32,742 nucleotides of DNA from Pseudomonadota bacterium (GCA_021784755.1 JAJYHM010000068.1:1-32742), one strand, 5' to 3'. Counted from the first letter of the stretch, positions 8,605 to 19,044 are shown. Made by a program: numbers and translations. Notes: generated by a model from the sequence alone, not told the origin.

Positions 8605-10095
8605 ATGGAAACCGATGCTCCACTGCCCTACCGGGAAGGCCTCCCGGTCTATACCGTATCGCGCCTGAATCTGGAGGTGCGCGGGCTCCTCGAGGGGCGA
8701 CTCGGGCGCGTCTGGGTGGAAGGCGAGATTGGGAACCTGTCCCAGCCCTCGTCGGGCCATATCTACTTCACCTTGAAGGATGCCCGCGCCCAGGTGCGCT
8801 GCGCCCTGTTCCGCAGCGCCCGACGCCTCTGCTGTCCGGTCGCAGACGGCATGCAGGTTCTCGTCGGCGCGCGCGTAAGCCTCTACGAGGGGCGCGGCGA
8901 CTTCCAGCTCATCGTCGAACAGATGGAGGATGCGGGCGAGGGGGCGCTGCGCCGGGCCTTCGAGGCCTTGAAGCGTGCGCTCGAGGCCGAGGGGCTCTTC
9001 GACCCCCGCCATAAAAAACCACTGCCGAGCCGGGTCCAGCGCATCGGCGTCATCACCTCGCCCGACGGCGCCGTCTGGCACGACATCGTGACCACCCTCA
9101 GGCGCCGCTTCCCGGCGATCGCGGTACTCCTCTACCCGGTGCCGGTGCAGGGCCGGGATGCCGCCGCGGCCATCGCGCGCATGCTCGATCTCGCCAATGA
9201 GCGCCGCGAATGCGACGTCCTGTTGCTCGCCCGCGGCGGGGGCTCGCTCGAGGACCTCTGGTGCTTCAACGAGGAAATCGTGGCGCGCGCCCTGTTCCGC
9301 TCGACACTCCCGGTCGTAACCGGTGTCGGCCATGAGACCGACACCACCATCGCCGACTGGGTCGCGGACGTGCGGGCCCCGACCCCCACGGCGGCCGCCG
9401 AACTTCTGAGCCCCGATCAGGCCCTCTGGCGCAAACGCCACAACGACGCCCACCAAAGGCTCGCGCGCCTGATCGATCGGCTCCTGCGCGAACGCATCCA
9501 GCGCTTCGACGATTTGAAGCGCCGACTCACCCTACTGCCCGTGCGCGGCCTCCCCGAGAAACGGGCGGCGGTGGCGGCACTCACGCGGCGCCTCGCGCTG
9601 GCCCTCCCTTCCTATCCAGCGCGGCTGCGCGCGCGCCTCATGACACTTACCCAAAGGCTGGAGCGGCGTTCACCGAGCGCCCGCCTACACGCCTATAGGG
9701 TGCGACTGGCGCCACTGGCCGATCGCCTGACGGGTGCTATGCGCGCGGCCCTGCGCGTCCACGAACGGCGCTTGGCAATATTCGCGCAACGGCTGCGCGC
9801 ACAGCCCCCGGAGGCCCTGCGCGAGCGGCTCGCGGCACGCCATGAACTCTTAAGGGATCGCCTGCGACGTGCCATGAATGAGGCCTTGAGGGTCCGTGGC
9901 GAACGGCTTGCGCTGCTCGATCGCGCGCTCACCCTGGTCGGGCCGCCCGCGGTCTTGAACCGCGGCTATGCGATCGTGACGGATGCGCAGGGACGGGTGG
10001 TGCGCGACGCCGCCGCCCATCGACCGGGGGATACACTGCGCATCCGTCTGGCCCGCGGGGAACTCTTGGTCGAGGTCAAGGCCGCTCAATCGTAG
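8605..10095 (+). CDS. xseA: Exodeoxyribonuclease VII large subunit
   Basis: A 496-residue protein, somewhat longer than the 456 of E. coli, with the extra length in the coiled-coil part. The N-terminal OB fold (RVWVEGEIGNLSQPSSGHIY) binds single-stranded DNA. The catalytic core follows (RIGVITSPDGAVWHDI, then LARGGGSLEDLWCFNEE and GVGHETDTTIADWVADVRAP). A long arginine-rich helical region at 270-430 binds the small subunits. With XseB the enzyme degrades single-stranded DNA from both ends in repair. xseB is not in the window. The gene is convergent with der, and the two stop regions overlap by 10 bp (10086-10095). Confidence 0.97.
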   Translation: METDAPLPYREGLPVYTVSRLNLEVRGLLEGRLGRVWVEGEIGNLSQPSSGHIYFTLKDARAQVRCALFRSARRLCCPVADGMQVLVGARVSLYEGRGDFQLIVEQMEDAGEGALRRAFEALKRALEAEGLFDPRHKKPLPSRVQRIGVITSPDGAVWHDIVTTLRRRFPAIAVLLYPVPVQGRDAAAAIARMLDLANERRECDVLLLARGGGSLEDLWCFNEEIVARALFRSTLPVVTGVGHETDTTIADWVADVRAPTPTAAAELLSPDQALWRKRHNDAHQRLARLIDRLLRERIQRFDDLKRRLTLLPVRGLPEKRAAVAALTRRLALALPSYPARLRARLMTLTQRLERRSPSARLHAYRVRLAPLADRLTGAMRAALRVHERRLAIFAQRLRAQPPEALRERLAARHELLRDRLRRAMNEALRVRGERLALLDRALTLVGPPAVLNRGYAIVTDAQGRVVRDAAAHRPGDTLRIRLARGELLVEVKAAQS

Positions 10096-11480
10096 TGGGC
10101 CTTGCGGAAGCGCTTCAGCCGCCGCCGCTTGGCCTCGTCGCGTGCCGTCGGGGCCTTCTGGGACCGACCGGCGAAGGGATTGTCCCCTTCGCGAAACTCG
10201 ACCTCCACAGGCGTGCCCTCGAGCCGAAAGTGCTCGCGCACCCGCTGCCCGAGATAACGCCGCCACGCGTCCGGGGTTTCGGACACGAGATTGCCGTGCA
10301 CGATCACGCGCGGCGGGTATTTTCCCCCCTGATGGATGAACTTCGGCTTGATGCGCCGGCCGCGCACGATAGGCGGCGGCGTGGCCGCGATCGCGGCCCT
10401 CAGGATACGATTCAATTCGGGGGTCGGGAGCGTGCGGCCGCCGGAACGATAGGCGCGTTCCATGGCGGGAAAGAGTGGCCCGATGTGCAGACCTTCAAGC
10501 GCGGAGATGAAGTGGGGGTGGGCAAAGGACAAAAACGGCAGCCGCCGCACCAATTCCCGACGGATCCACTCGCGGCGCGCCGCATCAAGACCCTCCCACT
10601 TATTGACCACGAGCACCAGCGAGCGCCCTTGCGCGAGAATGTGGCCCGCAAGCGTCACGTCCTGCTCACTCACCTCCTCCCGCGCATCGAACACAAGCAG
10701 GACCACCTGCGCCTCATCGACCGCCTGCAAGGTCTTGGCCACGCTATGGCGCTCGAGGGGGTCTGTGATGTGGCTACGACGACGGACGCCGGCCGTGTCG
10801 ATCAGGACATACTCCTTGCCATTGCGCGAAAACGGGATATGGATGCTATCGCGCGTCGTGCCGGGCAGGTCGGACACCACCACACGCTCCTCGCCCAACA
10901 AGGCGTTGGCGAGCGTACTCTTGCCGACATTGGGACGACCGGCGAGCGCAATGCGCATACCCGCGCCGGCAGGCGGTTCGGGGTTCTCCGGCGGGAACCC
11001 CTGCAGGGCCGCTTGCATGAGCGCATCGAGCCCGCGGTTATGGGTAGCAGCGATGGCATGGGGGCGCCCGAGACCCAGGGCATGGAACTCAGCGACCGCA
11101 AGCTCGTTATCCATCCCTTCGGTCTTATTCACCGCAAGGCACAGCCGCCGGTTCAAGGCGCGCAACTGGCTCGCGATCAGAAAATCATCAGGATTGGGTC
11201 CCTCGCGCCCATCGACCACGCAGATCACCGCGTCGGCCTCGGCCAGCGCCAGCCGCGTCTGGGTCGCGACCAGAGCGGTCAGGGGATCGTGCTCGCTCAC
11301 GATGCCGCCCGTATCGACCACCAGATAGGGCCGGCCGCCCACGCGTCCATCGCCATATTGCCGGTCGCGGGTGAGCCCCGGCAGATCGGCAACCAAGGCC
11401 TGGCGCGTGCGCGTGAGTGCGTTGAAGAGCGTGGACTTGCCGACGTTGGGCCGTCCGACAAGGACCACGACTGGCTTCAT
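10086..11480 (-). CDS. der: Ribosome-biogenesis GTPase Der (EngA)
   Basis: A 464-residue protein with two GTPase domains in tandem, the mark of Der. P-loops GRPNVGKS lie at 9-16 and 181-188, with DTGG at 57-60 and NKTEG at 118-122 in the first domain, and DTAG and NKWEG in the second. A C-terminal KH-like domain follows, ending in a basic tail. Der acts in late assembly of the 50S subunit. The gene is the last of a packed minus-strand chain and overlaps bamB by 4 bp, as is common in gammaproteobacteria, where bamB and der are neighbours. Its stop region overlaps the xseA stop. Confidence 0.97.
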   Translation of the reverse strand: MKPVVVLVGRPNVGKSTLFNALTRTRQALVADLPGLTRDRQYGDGRVGGRPYLVVDTGGIVSEHDPLTALVATQTRLALAEADAVICVVDGREGPNPDDFLIASQLRALNRRLCLAVNKTEGMDNELAVAEFHALGLGRPHAIAATHNRGLDALMQAALQGFPPENPEPPAGAGMRIALAGRPNVGKSTLANALLGEERVVVSDLPGTTRDSIHIPFSRNGKEYVLIDTAGVRRRSHITDPLERHSVAKTLQAVDEAQVVLLVFDAREEVSEQDVTLAGHILAQGRSLVLVVNKWEGLDAARREWIRRELVRRLPFLSFAHPHFISALEGLHIGPLFPAMERAYRSGGRTLPTPELNRILRAAIAATPPPIVRGRRIKPKFIHQGGKYPPRVIVHGNLVSETPDAWRRYLGQRVREHFRLEGTPVEVEFREGDNPFAGRSQKAPTARDEAKRRRLKRFRKAHYD

Positions 11481-12649
11481 GATCGCGCGGGTCGGAACGC
11501 GAGCGCGGCAAGCCTGCCTGTGGTCGTCAGCACAAAGACGGCGGGCAGACCCTTATGCCCCGCCACCCGACCTGCGAGCGGGGCTGCGCGTATGGCCCCC
11601 TCGCCCACGCGCACCCGCGCTATAAGCTTGCCGGTACGCCGCGAAAGCCATTGGGTATAGCCCGCGAGATCCCCCATGACGACCGCCGGACCGGCAAGCA
11701 CGGGACTGCCGAGCCTGCGGTTCAGGAACGCCGTCTGCTTCCACACGGTACCGCCGCTCGCACTGGCGAGCGCCATGACGCGGCTGTGCGCGGTGATCAC
11801 ATACAGGGACTGACCCCCCAAAGCCATACTGCGGTAGGACGACAAAGGCCGGCCCCAGAGGATGCGCCCGGAATGGGCTGCCAAGGCCGCCACCGCGCCG
11901 TGATAGCCGTTCACATAGACGATATTCTGCGCATATAGGGGATGACCCAGGTCCACCAGCCGCTCCACGGCATCCCCGCCCCGCGGCTCGGCCACGGCAC
12001 TGGTCCAGAGACGACGACCATCGGTGGTGCGCAAGGCGACCAGCTCGCCGTTGGCATAACCCTCGTAGAGGAGCTCCGAGGCCAATGTCGGGCGCGCCGT
12101 CAGGAACAGCGTCAAGGCTGGATGGGCGTGAGCCGCCATCCACAGCTGGCGACCGTGGGCCAGGCCAAAGGCTGTCACATGGCCATCCAGGGAGGCGACA
12201 TAAACCCCACTCGGCCCCACTACGGGGGCCGCCAGGATCTCGCTCGGTGCCTGGGCGGTCCAGACCGGCTTGCCGGTGTTCGCATCGAGCGCAAGCACCC
12301 GCCCGCGCCGCGTGCCGACCACGACCAACCCCTCACCTGCGCTCGCACCCGCCGTGATCCGCGCCTTCAGGTGGCGCCGCCAGAGTCGGTGGCCGTCGCG
12401 CGTGCGATAGGCGACCACTGTGCCATTTTCGTTGGCGACGACGATGGCGTGGCCTGCGAACGCCGCGCGCAGGGCGAGATCATAACCGCCCGTGCCGTTG
12501 CCGGTATCATGCGACCACACCCGCTTGACTTTGAGGCTCGCGTGAAAGGGTTTGAGCTTGGCCGGAGGTACAACGTTTTTGTCACTGCTGAACAAGCCGC
12601 AGCCGCCCAGGAGACCCGCGGCCAGCAGTATGCCAAGCGCGCGCCTCAT
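11477..12649 (-). CDS. bamB: Outer-membrane assembly lipoprotein BamB
   Basis: A 390-residue protein (E. coli 392). The signal peptide ends in a lipobox LLGGC with Cys17 as the lipidation site. The rest consists of repeated beta-propeller blades with PQQ-like motifs (GHRLWRRHLKARITAGASAG, ALDANTGKPVW, AAHSGRILWGRP). BamB is the propeller subunit of the BAM complex that inserts beta-barrel proteins into the outer membrane. It overlaps yfgM upstream and der downstream by 4 bp each, an order conserved in gammaproteobacteria. Confidence 0.95.
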   Translation of the reverse strand: MRRALGILLAAGLLGGCGLFSSDKNVVPPAKLKPFHASLKVKRVWSHDTGNGTGGYDLALRAAFAGHAIVVANENGTVVAYRTRDGHRLWRRHLKARITAGASAGEGLVVVGTRRGRVLALDANTGKPVWTAQAPSEILAAPVVGPSGVYVASLDGHVTAFGLAHGRQLWMAAHAHPALTLFLTARPTLASELLYEGYANGELVALRTTDGRRLWTSAVAEPRGGDAVERLVDLGHPLYAQNIVYVNGYHGAVAALAAHSGRILWGRPLSSYRSMALGGQSLYVITAHSRVMALASASGGTVWKQTAFLNRRLGSPVLAGPAVVMGDLAGYTQWLSRRTGKLIARVRVGEGAIRAAPLAGRVAGHKGLPAVFVLTTTGRLAALAFRPARS

Positions 12650-13278
12650 GACGCCGCCTGCAACTGCGCCCGCTCGCGGCGCCAGAGGCTCGTCAAAGAC
12701 GATTTCGGCGGGGCAACCTTCAAAGCCTCCGTGAAGGCCGCGAGCGCCTTCTTCTTATGCCCCTCGCGTACCAGGATCTCCGCCTCGAGGCCGAGCACCA
12801 TGGCCTTGAAGCCATAGGGCTTGGTGATATGCGCGTAGGTCCACGCCTTACGCGGGTGGCCCTCCGCCAAAAGCAAACTACCCAGACGCAGCCGCGCAGT
12901 CGTGCGCACGCTCCATTGGGTCGCCTTGTGTGCGGCGAACGTGAGATTGGCGATCGCCGCCGGGATCTGATTCTTCTGATAGTCGAGGCGCGCCAAAATA
13001 AGCGCAGCCTGCCCAGCATACGGTGTCGCCGTATAGCCATGCTCGAGCTTTTGGCCCGCGGCCGTGGCTAAACCGAAACGCATCTGGCTTGCAGCGCTCA
13101 AGACCTCCTCGAACAGCGCCGCCGCCAGGACCTTCTGCTGCGCGCGGTAGTGCCGATAGTAGAAGAATCCCCCGATCACAAGGACCGCAGCCAGCACGCC
13201 ATAGAACATCGCGCGTCCGTACTTCTGAAAAAATTCCTTGATGTCGCCATACTCGCCGCCGGTCAGGTCATTCGTCAT
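12646..13278 (-). CDS. yfgM: Ancillary SecYEG translocon subunit (YfgM-like)
   Basis: A 210-residue protein (E. coli YfgM 206). A short cytoplasmic start (YGDIKEFFQKYGRAMFYG) leads into one membrane segment at about 26-41 (VLAAVLVIGGFFYYRHY). The remaining periplasmic part is tetratricopeptide-like helix pairs, including a typical GGFFYY to LFEEVLSA junction. YfgM associates with SecYEG and the chaperone PpiD to hand over exported proteins. The gene lies between hisS (11-bp overlap) and bamB (4-bp overlap), as in E. coli. Confidence 0.92.
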   Translation of the reverse strand: MTNDLTGGEYGDIKEFFQKYGRAMFYGVLAAVLVIGGFFYYRHYRAQQKVLAAALFEEVLSAASQMRFGLATAAGQKLEHGYTATPYAGQAALILARLDYQKNQIPAAIANLTFAAHKATQWSVRTTARLRLGSLLLAEGHPRKAWTYAHITKPYGFKAMVLGLEAEILVREGHKKKALAAFTEALKVAPPKSSLTSLWRRERAQLQAAS

Positions 13279-14533
13279 CGATCTTCGCTTCCGCCCCCAG
13301 AATCTCTGAAATACGCGCCACAGCCTCTGTCCAGCTCACTGTGTCACCTCGTGTGGCCCCTGCCGCCAGGATCACCACCCCTTCCTCGTCCACCGCCTCG
13401 ACGAGGCAGCGCGCCCCGCTTTCGCGGGCGCGCTTGCCCTGGCTCTTCGCGCTTGCGGCCGCCAGATGGACCTCGACACGCACACCCCTGTCTCGCAGGG
13501 CCTCGGCCAGGGCCAGCGCCCGACCTTGAAGGGCCGCCGGCGTCATCACATACACCCCGAGTCCGAGCACCTGTGGTTGGCGCGTGACCAGTCCCATCAG
13601 GCGCTCCATACCGATCGCGAAACCCACGGCCGCCGTCGCCGCCCCGCCGAGTTCCGTCACCAAACCATCGTAACGCCCACCCGCAGCGATGGTCGCCTGC
13701 GCCAAGGTCTCGTCGGCCACCCACTCGAAGACCGTGTGCGTATAGTAATCGAGCCCGCGCACAAGCCGCGGCGCTACCTCGAAGGCGACACCCAGGGCCC
13801 GCAGGTGGCCGGTAAGATCCGCGAAATGGGCGCGCGATTCGGTACTCCAATGATCGGCGATCGCAGGCGCCGCGTCGAGAATCTCTCTCATCGCCGGATT
13901 CTTGCTGTCCAAGACCCTGAGCGGGTTGCGATCGAGCCTGCGCACGCTGTCTTCGTCGAGACGATCGCGATGGGCCTTGAGATGATCGACCAAGGCATCG
14001 CGATAGCGTTCACGGCATGCCGACGTTCCGAGCGAGTTGACGAGTAGCCGCGCATTCACGCCCAGCTCGCGCAGGATCCGCGCGCCAAGCGCGATCAGCT
14101 CCGCCTCGATGGCGGCCCCGCTCATACCGTAGGCCTCGACGCCCCACTGATGGAATTGGCGGTAGCGCCCCTTCTGCGGGCGCTCATGGCGAAACATGGC
14201 GCCCTGATACCACAAGCGCTGGGTCTGGTTATGAAAGAGGCCCCCCTCGATGCCAGCGCGCACACAGCCTGCGGTCCCCTCGGGCCGCAGGCTCAGGCTG
14301 TCGCCGTTACGATCGAGGAAGGTGTACATCTCCTTCTCGACGATATCGGTGACCTCACCCACCGCACGCGCGTACAACTCGGTGCGCTCGATGATCGGCA
14401 GGCGGATCTCGCGAAAGCCGTAGACCTCCATGAGTGCACGCAGTCGCTCCTCGACCGCCGCCCAAGGGGCGCACTCCGCGGGCAGCAGCGCCGCTACGCC
14501 GCGGACCCCGGCGACCTGACGCTTCAATGCCAC
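13268..14533 (-). CDS. hisS: Histidine-tRNA ligase
   Basis: A 421-residue protein (E. coli 424). It is a class II aminoacyl-tRNA synthetase. The motif 2 loop is visible in MFRHERPQKGRYRQFHQWGV, and the histidine-specific motif in LVRGLDYYTHTVFEW, followed by the class II motif 3 stretch AVGFAIGMERL. The C-terminal anticodon-binding domain begins near residue 325 (LGVYVMTPAALQGRALALAE). The gene starts 1 bp after the ispG stop and overlaps yfgM by 11 bp, so translation along the chain is probably coupled. Confidence 0.98.
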   Translation of the reverse strand: MALKRQVAGVRGVAALLPAECAPWAAVEERLRALMEVYGFREIRLPIIERTELYARAVGEVTDIVEKEMYTFLDRNGDSLSLRPEGTAGCVRAGIEGGLFHNQTQRLWYQGAMFRHERPQKGRYRQFHQWGVEAYGMSGAAIEAELIALGARILRELGVNARLLVNSLGTSACRERYRDALVDHLKAHRDRLDEDSVRRLDRNPLRVLDSKNPAMREILDAAPAIADHWSTESRAHFADLTGHLRALGVAFEVAPRLVRGLDYYTHTVFEWVADETLAQATIAAGGRYDGLVTELGGAATAAVGFAIGMERLMGLVTRQPQVLGLGVYVMTPAALQGRALALAEALRDRGVRVEVHLAAASAKSQGKRARESGARCLVEAVDEEGVVILAAGATRGDTVSWTEAVARISEILGAEAKIDDE

Positions 14534-14534
14534 T

Positions 14535-15650
14535 TCAAGACAAGGCCTTGATCGGGATCACAGGCGCGGCCGAGGCGCGGCGCTTCAGCTCCTCGCGCAC
14601 CGTCCGCTCGAGGGTATCGACCAGTTCTTCGTTGCTGACCTTGCTGTAGGGCTTGCCATCCTTATAGAGCAGGTTGGGCGAACCCCCCGCGAGCCCCACC
14701 TGGACCTCCTTAGCCTCGCCCGGGCCGTTGACTACGCAGCCTATGACCGCCACGTCGATCGACTCCTGCACATCCTCGAGACGCGCTTCCAGGGCGTTCA
14801 CGGTACCGATGACGTCGAACTCCTGACGCGAGCACGATGGGCAGGCGATGAGATTCACCCCCCGCTTGCGTAGCCTCAAACTCTTCAGGATCTCGAACCC
14901 GACCTTGACCTCTTCCACCGGATCGGCCGCAAGCGAGATCCGGATCGTGTCGCCTATGCCTTCGGCTAGCAGCATGCCTAGGCCAATGGCCGATTTCACG
15001 GTACCGCCGCGCAAGGCGCCCGCCTCGGTGATGCCAAGATGCAGGGGTTGCTCGGTCAGAACCGCCATCTTGCGATAGGCGGCCACCGCCATCGCGATAT
15101 TGGAGGCCTTGAGGCTCACCTTGTAGTCACGGAAATTCAGCCGCTCCAGGATCTCCATGTGCCTCAACGCCGACTCGACCAAGGCGTCGGCATTCGGCTC
15201 GCCATACTTCTTCTGGAGATCCTTCTCGAGAGAACCCGCATTCACGCCTATGCGGATGCAGATCCCCCGATCGCGCGCGGCCTCCACCACCTGGCGCACA
15301 CGGTCCTCACGGCCGATATTCCCCGGGTTGATGCGCAGGCAATCGGCGCCGAGCTTGGCCACCTCCAGGGCAATCCGATAATCGAAGTGAATGTCCGTCA
15401 CGAGCGCTACGTCCACCGCCTTGCGGATCTCGGCGAAGGCCTGCGCGGCTTCCATGGTCGGCACCGATACCCGGACGATGTCGGCGCCGGCGGCAACGAG
15501 CCGCTGGATCTGTGCCACGGTCGCCGCCACATCGCAGGTCTCGGTATTGGTCATGCTCTGTACGCTGATCGGGGCGTCGCCCCCGACCGCCACGCGCCCC
15601 ACATGGATCATGCGGCTTTTGCGGCGCTGAATCTCGGTCGTCTCGTGCAT
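14535..15650 (-). CDS. ispG: 4-hydroxy-3-methylbut-2-enyl diphosphate synthase, IspG
   Basis: A 371-residue protein from the ATG at 15650. It makes HMBPP from ME-cPP in the MEP isoprenoid pathway and carries a [4Fe-4S] cluster. With this start the ligands fall at C270, C273 (CPSCSRQ), C305 and E312 (GCVVNGPGE), the same numbers as in E. coli IspG (372 residues), which supports the choice. A longer frame from 15692 would overlap rodZ by 26 bp and add 14 unconserved residues. It follows rodZ after 16 bp and precedes hisS by 1 bp. Confidence 0.97.
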   Translation of the reverse strand: MHETTEIQRRKSRMIHVGRVAVGGDAPISVQSMTNTETCDVAATVAQIQRLVAAGADIVRVSVPTMEAAQAFAEIRKAVDVALVTDIHFDYRIALEVAKLGADCLRINPGNIGREDRVRQVVEAARDRGICIRIGVNAGSLEKDLQKKYGEPNADALVESALRHMEILERLNFRDYKVSLKASNIAMAVAAYRKMAVLTEQPLHLGITEAGALRGGTVKSAIGLGMLLAEGIGDTIRISLAADPVEEVKVGFEILKSLRLRKRGVNLIACPSCSRQEFDVIGTVNALEARLEDVQESIDVAVIGCVVNGPGEAKEVQVGLAGGSPNLLYKDGKPYSKVSNEELVDTLERTVREELKRRASAAPVIPIKALS

Positions 15651-15666
15651 AGATTTGTGATCCCGC

Positions 15667-16725
15667 TTATGGGTCGACTGTGACCCGCACATTCTGCCCG
15701 GTCTGGGCGTTCGGCAACACCACGGCGCGGCCCCCGATGCTGACGGCCACGCCCTGACTTTGGCTCAAAGTCAGATGGAACGGGGCGCGGCCCATTACAT
15801 GGACCACCTGACCGGGGGCAATCTGCCCCGCCATGAGCCTCACGCCGCGCGCATCGCGTACAGTCACATGGACTGCGCGGTCATTGGCGCGGATCCGTAA
15901 GCCCACATAGGTGCGGCCCTGCGGCAAGCTTACCAATCCTCCGGGATTCGGTACAGCAATCGACGGCGGAGCCACCGTGGCGGTCACGGTCGCGGGCACA
16001 GCCGGGGGGCGCCTGCGCGGCAGCACCCGTCGGGCGGCCACGAGCCCCACGCTCGGGCGCGCAGGGGCCTGCCTGCCGGAGGACAGGGGGTGCGGCATGA
16101 TCCTCGGGCCGGACTTGCTATACACGGGATGAGGCGGGCGCAGAGGCGGATGCCCCACGCGTGGCGCCAAAGCCTTCAGAGATGAGTGCGCCGGCTGATG
16201 TGGCCCGGCCAACGGAAAGGTGCGCGTGTCGCCGTGGCGACTGCCGACTGCGGCCAGACTCGTCAGCCGTGACGGCAGCACACCCGTCACCTGCGCCGCA
16301 ACCGTCTGTGACGCCGGCACGCTCGTCTGCGTGCGCGGGCGCTCGTGCCACCACACCATGCCCGCGACGATACCGATCAGGAGCAAACCGTACAGGAAGG
16401 CCCCCACGCCCACCTCACGCTCCTTCACGACCCGCGACGGCATAAGCCGCGGCGGCGTATCGCCTTCTTCGGAGGCACGGGCCTTGGCGAACTCCTGGGG
16501 ATCAAGGCCGAGCAACTGCGCATAGCTGCGCAGGTAACCGCGCACATAAGCGGCTGGCGGCAAATCCTCGCGCCGCCCGGTCTCGAGCGCCCGCACTTGA
16601 CCGGGTGCGAGCCGCAGGCGCAAAGCGACCTGCTCCACCGTCCATCCCGCGCGCTCCCGCGCCGCGCGTAGCCGCTCGCCCGGGTTGACGGCGACCTCAG
16701 CGTTCGTCGGTCCCTCAGTGCCCAA
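15667..16725 (-). CDS. rodZ: Cytoskeleton protein RodZ
   Basis: A 352-residue protein. The N-terminal helix-turn-helix ([35 protein letters not shown]) is the MreB-binding domain. One membrane segment lies at about 107-126 ([20 protein letters not shown]). A long Pro/Arg/Ser-rich periplasmic linker is followed by the C-terminal beta domain (DUF4115) from about residue 265 ([20 protein letters not shown]). RodZ couples MreB to the elongation machinery and keeps rod shape. It overlaps pilW by 11 bp, and the pilW-rodZ-ispG-hisS order is conserved in this class. Confidence 0.93.
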   Translation of the reverse strand: MGTEGPTNAEVAVNPGERLRAARERAGWTVEQVALRLRLAPGQVRALETGRREDLPPAAYVRGYLRSYAQLLGLDPQEFAKARASEEGDTPPRLMPSRVVKEREVGVGAFLYGLLLIGIVAGMVWWHERPRTQTSVPASQTVAAQVTGVLPSRLTSLAAVGSRHGDTRTFPLAGPHQPAHSSLKALAPRVGHPPLRPPHPVYSKSGPRIMPHPLSSGRQAPARPSVGLVAARRVLPRRRPPAVPATVTATVAPPSIAVPNPGGLVSLPQGRTYVGLRIRANDRAVHVTVRDARGVRLMAGQIAPGQVVHVMGRAPFHLTLSQSQGVAVSIGGRAVVLPNAQTGQNVRVTVDP

Positions 16726-17479
16726 TCAGACGGCCCTCGCGCTGCCACTGGACGACGGTACGCGCTTGCGGGCTTTGCGCATAGTTCTCCAGCAAGCGGG
16801 TGGCACAATAGTGCGTAAACCGGGCATCCTTCAGAGCCTGCCCGATGCGCACCCCAAGGAACAGGGCCCGCGCGCTCCGGGCGCGCTGGAGGTATTGGGT
16901 CAGATCGCCTTTGGCGCGGGCGTATTGATGCCCCTCATAACGCAGGTGCGCTAAATAGTAATAAGGCGCCGCCAGCTCCGGAGCAAGCGCCTGGGCGCGA
17001 TGGAAATAATGAATGGCGCCTTTCTTGTTTGGAACCTTCAGGAGGCACACCGCCATATTGAGGTCGGCAAGCTGCGGCGTCGGATAAAGCGGCGAATGGA
17101 GCGCGGCCTGGAAGTGCTTGAGACCCCGCGCGACCTGTCCCGTATCGCAGAGAAAGGCGCCATAGTTGTTCTGCAGGCTGCCGTCGTGCGGGTGATGAGC
17201 GATGCCGCGCCGAAAATAGCGCCCGGCCTTGACCGGCTCGCGCAGCCGCTCCTCGACGATAGCCATGGCGTTATTGGCCGCCGCATCGGTGCGGTCCAGG
17301 GCCAGCGCGTGCGCGAGTTCGTTGCGGGCGAGCCCCAGCTGCCCCTGGCGCATGTATCCGACCCCAAGGGCCGTGCGTAATTGGATCAGTTTGCGCGTCT
17401 GGGGCGACAGCCGTGGGGCGCTCGCGCAGCCGACGAGAACCAGGACCCCCAAAAATGTCGCGACACACCTAGGATACAT
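16715..17479 (-). CDS. pilW: Type IV pilus biogenesis/stability lipoprotein PilW (PilF)
   Basis: A 254-residue protein. A short signal with a lipobox (LVLVGCAS) places the lipidated Cys at 18. Six or so tetratricopeptide repeats follow, including [40 protein letters not shown] and [20 protein letters not shown]. PilW/PilF pilotins help the PilQ secretin reach and oligomerise in the outer membrane. Position between rlmN and rodZ is the usual one in gammaproteobacteria. It overlaps both neighbours by 11 bp. No other pilus genes are in the window. Confidence 0.92.
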   Translation of the reverse strand: MYPRCVATFLGVLVLVGCASAPRLSPQTRKLIQLRTALGVGYMRQGQLGLARNELAHALALDRTDAAANNAMAIVEERLREPVKAGRYFRRGIAHHPHDGSLQNNYGAFLCDTGQVARGLKHFQAALHSPLYPTPQLADLNMAVCLLKVPNKKGAIHYFHRAQALAPELAAPYYYLAHLRYEGHQYARAKGDLTQYLQRARSARALFLGVRIGQALKDARFTHYCATRLLENYAQSPQARTVVQWQREGRLIGH

Positions 17480-18560
17480 GGATAGCTACCACGCGCCGGG
17501 TCCTCTCTTTCACAACGCCCGCCAACTGCCCGCACGCCGCGCGTATGCTGTCGCCACGCGTTCGCCGCGTGACCGTGACCAGGCCCGCGCCCAACAGGAT
17601 ATCGCGGAACCGGTCGATCACTTCGTCCGACGATCGCTCGAAGCGCGTCCCCGGGAAGGGGTTGAAAGGTATGAGATTGACCTTGGCGGGCACGGTGCGC
17701 AGCAGGCGCGCCAGGGCCCGAGCCTGGTCGGGGGCATCGTTCACGCCTGCGAGCATCGCATACTCAAAGGTCACGCGACGACGCGCGTCCTTGGCCACAT
17801 AACGCCGACACGCCTCAAGCAGCTCCGCGATCTTGTACTTCTTGTTCAAAGGCACGAGCTGATCCCGCAGCGCGTCGTCGGGGGCATGCAAGGAGACCGC
17901 GAGGCTCACCGGCGCCACCTCGTGGAGGCGATCGAGGGCCGGCACCACGCCGGCCGTGCTCACCGTGACGCGCCGGCGCGATAATCCATATCCCAGATCA
18001 TCCAGGAGTATGCGGATCGCAGGCCCCACCTCTTTCAGATTCAGAAGCGGCTCGCCCATGCCCATGAACACGACATTCGAGATCACCCGCTCGGACTCCT
18101 GACGCTCCCCGCGCAGCCTATGTTCGGCAAACCACACCTGGCCCACGATCTCGGCGGCCGTCAGATTCCGGTTGAACCCCTCTTGCGCCGTGGCGCAAAA
18201 CGCGCAGTCGAGCGCGCATCCGACCTGCGAGGAGATACAAAGCGTGTTGCGCTCGGCCTCGGGGATAAAGACCGTCTCGATCGCATTGCCGTCGGCAAGC
18301 CGCATGACCCATTTACGGGTCCCGTCCTCGGAGAGCCGTTCCGTGACCATCTCAGGCGCCGCGATCGTCGCGCATTCGGCGAGCCGTGCTGCCAGACCCT
18401 TGCCGATGTTCGTCATTGCGGCGAAATCGGTGACGCCGCGCTGATGAAGCCACGGAAAGATCTGTTGGGCGCGAAACGCGCGCTCACCCATGGTCGCGAG
18501 GAACGCGCCCAAGGCGGCGCGATCGAGACCAAGCAGATTGACGGGATCGGTCGCGGTCAG
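17469..18560 (-). CDS. rlmN: Dual-specificity 23S rRNA/tRNA adenine-C2 methyltransferase RlmN
   Basis: A 363-residue radical-SAM enzyme that methylates C2 of A2503 in 23S rRNA and A37 in some tRNAs. The cluster motif CALDCAFC has its cysteines at 115, 119 and 122, followed by [10 protein letters not shown]. The C-terminal methyl-carrying Cys is in RAACGQL. The start is uncertain. The frame is open to an ATG at 18668, but that would overlap ndk by 98 bp and add 36 residues unlike the family. Just after the ndk stop, GGAGG stands 5 bases before an in-frame CTG at 18560, giving a protein that begins near where homologues begin. I chose CTG; there is no ATG, GTG or TTG in that place. Confidence 0.95.
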   Translation of the reverse strand: MTATDPVNLLGLDRAALGAFLATMGERAFRAQQIFPWLHQRGVTDFAAMTNIGKGLAARLAECATIAAPEMVTERLSEDGTRKWVMRLADGNAIETVFIPEAERNTLCISSQVGCALDCAFCATAQEGFNRNLTAAEIVGQVWFAEHRLRGERQESERVISNVVFMGMGEPLLNLKEVGPAIRILLDDLGYGLSRRRVTVSTAGVVPALDRLHEVAPVSLAVSLHAPDDALRDQLVPLNKKYKIAELLEACRRYVAKDARRRVTFEYAMLAGVNDAPDQARALARLLRTVPAKVNLIPFNPFPGTRFERSSDEVIDRFRDILLGAGLVTVTRRTRGDSIRAACGQLAGVVKERTRRVVAIHVS

Positions 18561-18570
18561 ATCGTCCTCC

Positions 18571-19002
18571 CTAGCGGGTGCGCGGACAAATGTCGATGTC
18601 GGCAAAGAAGTACCGGATCTCGCCGCGCGCAGTCTCCGGCCCATCGGATCCGTGTACCGCATTTTCATCGATGCTCGCGGCGAAATCGGCGCGTATGGTC
18701 CCGGGCGCCGCCGCTTTCGGGTTAGTCGCCCCCATGACCTCGCGATGCTTGGCGATCGCGTCCTCGCCCTCCAAGACCTGGACCATGACCGGCCCCGATA
18801 TCATGAAAGCGACCAGATCCTTGAAGAACGGACGCTCCTTGTGGACGGCATAGAAGCCCTCGGCCTGCGTGCGAGTCAATTGCATCATGCGCGCCGCGAC
18901 GATGCGCAGACCTGCCTTCTCGAAGCGGTCGTAGATGGCGCCGATAGCGTTTTTGCCCACGGCGTCGGGTTTCACGATAGAAAGCGTGCGTTCAATGGCC
19001 AT
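18571..19002 (-). CDS. ndk: Nucleoside diphosphate kinase
   Basis: A 143-residue protein, the exact usual length. It transfers the gamma phosphate of ATP to NDPs through a phosphohistidine, visible as H117 in ENAVHGSDG. The start [15 protein letters not shown] is typical. It is the first gene after a good promoter and is followed after 10 bp by rlmN, the same order as in E. coli. The whole downstream chain to der can be read from this promoter. Confidence 0.98.
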   Translation of the reverse strand: MAIERTLSIVKPDAVGKNAIGAIYDRFEKAGLRIVAARMMQLTRTQAEGFYAVHKERPFFKDLVAFMISGPVMVQVLEGEDAIAKHREVMGATNPKAAAPGTIRADFAASIDENAVHGSDGPETARGEIRYFFADIDICPRTR

Positions 19003-19044
19003 GCCTGTTCCTTGATTGAAGGGAATTCATACCGAAACCGGCGC

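Noticed and set aside
10095..11660. 521-codon plus-strand frame opposite der
   Set aside because: Shadow of der, which has two complete GTPase domains; the frame has no ribosome site or domain.
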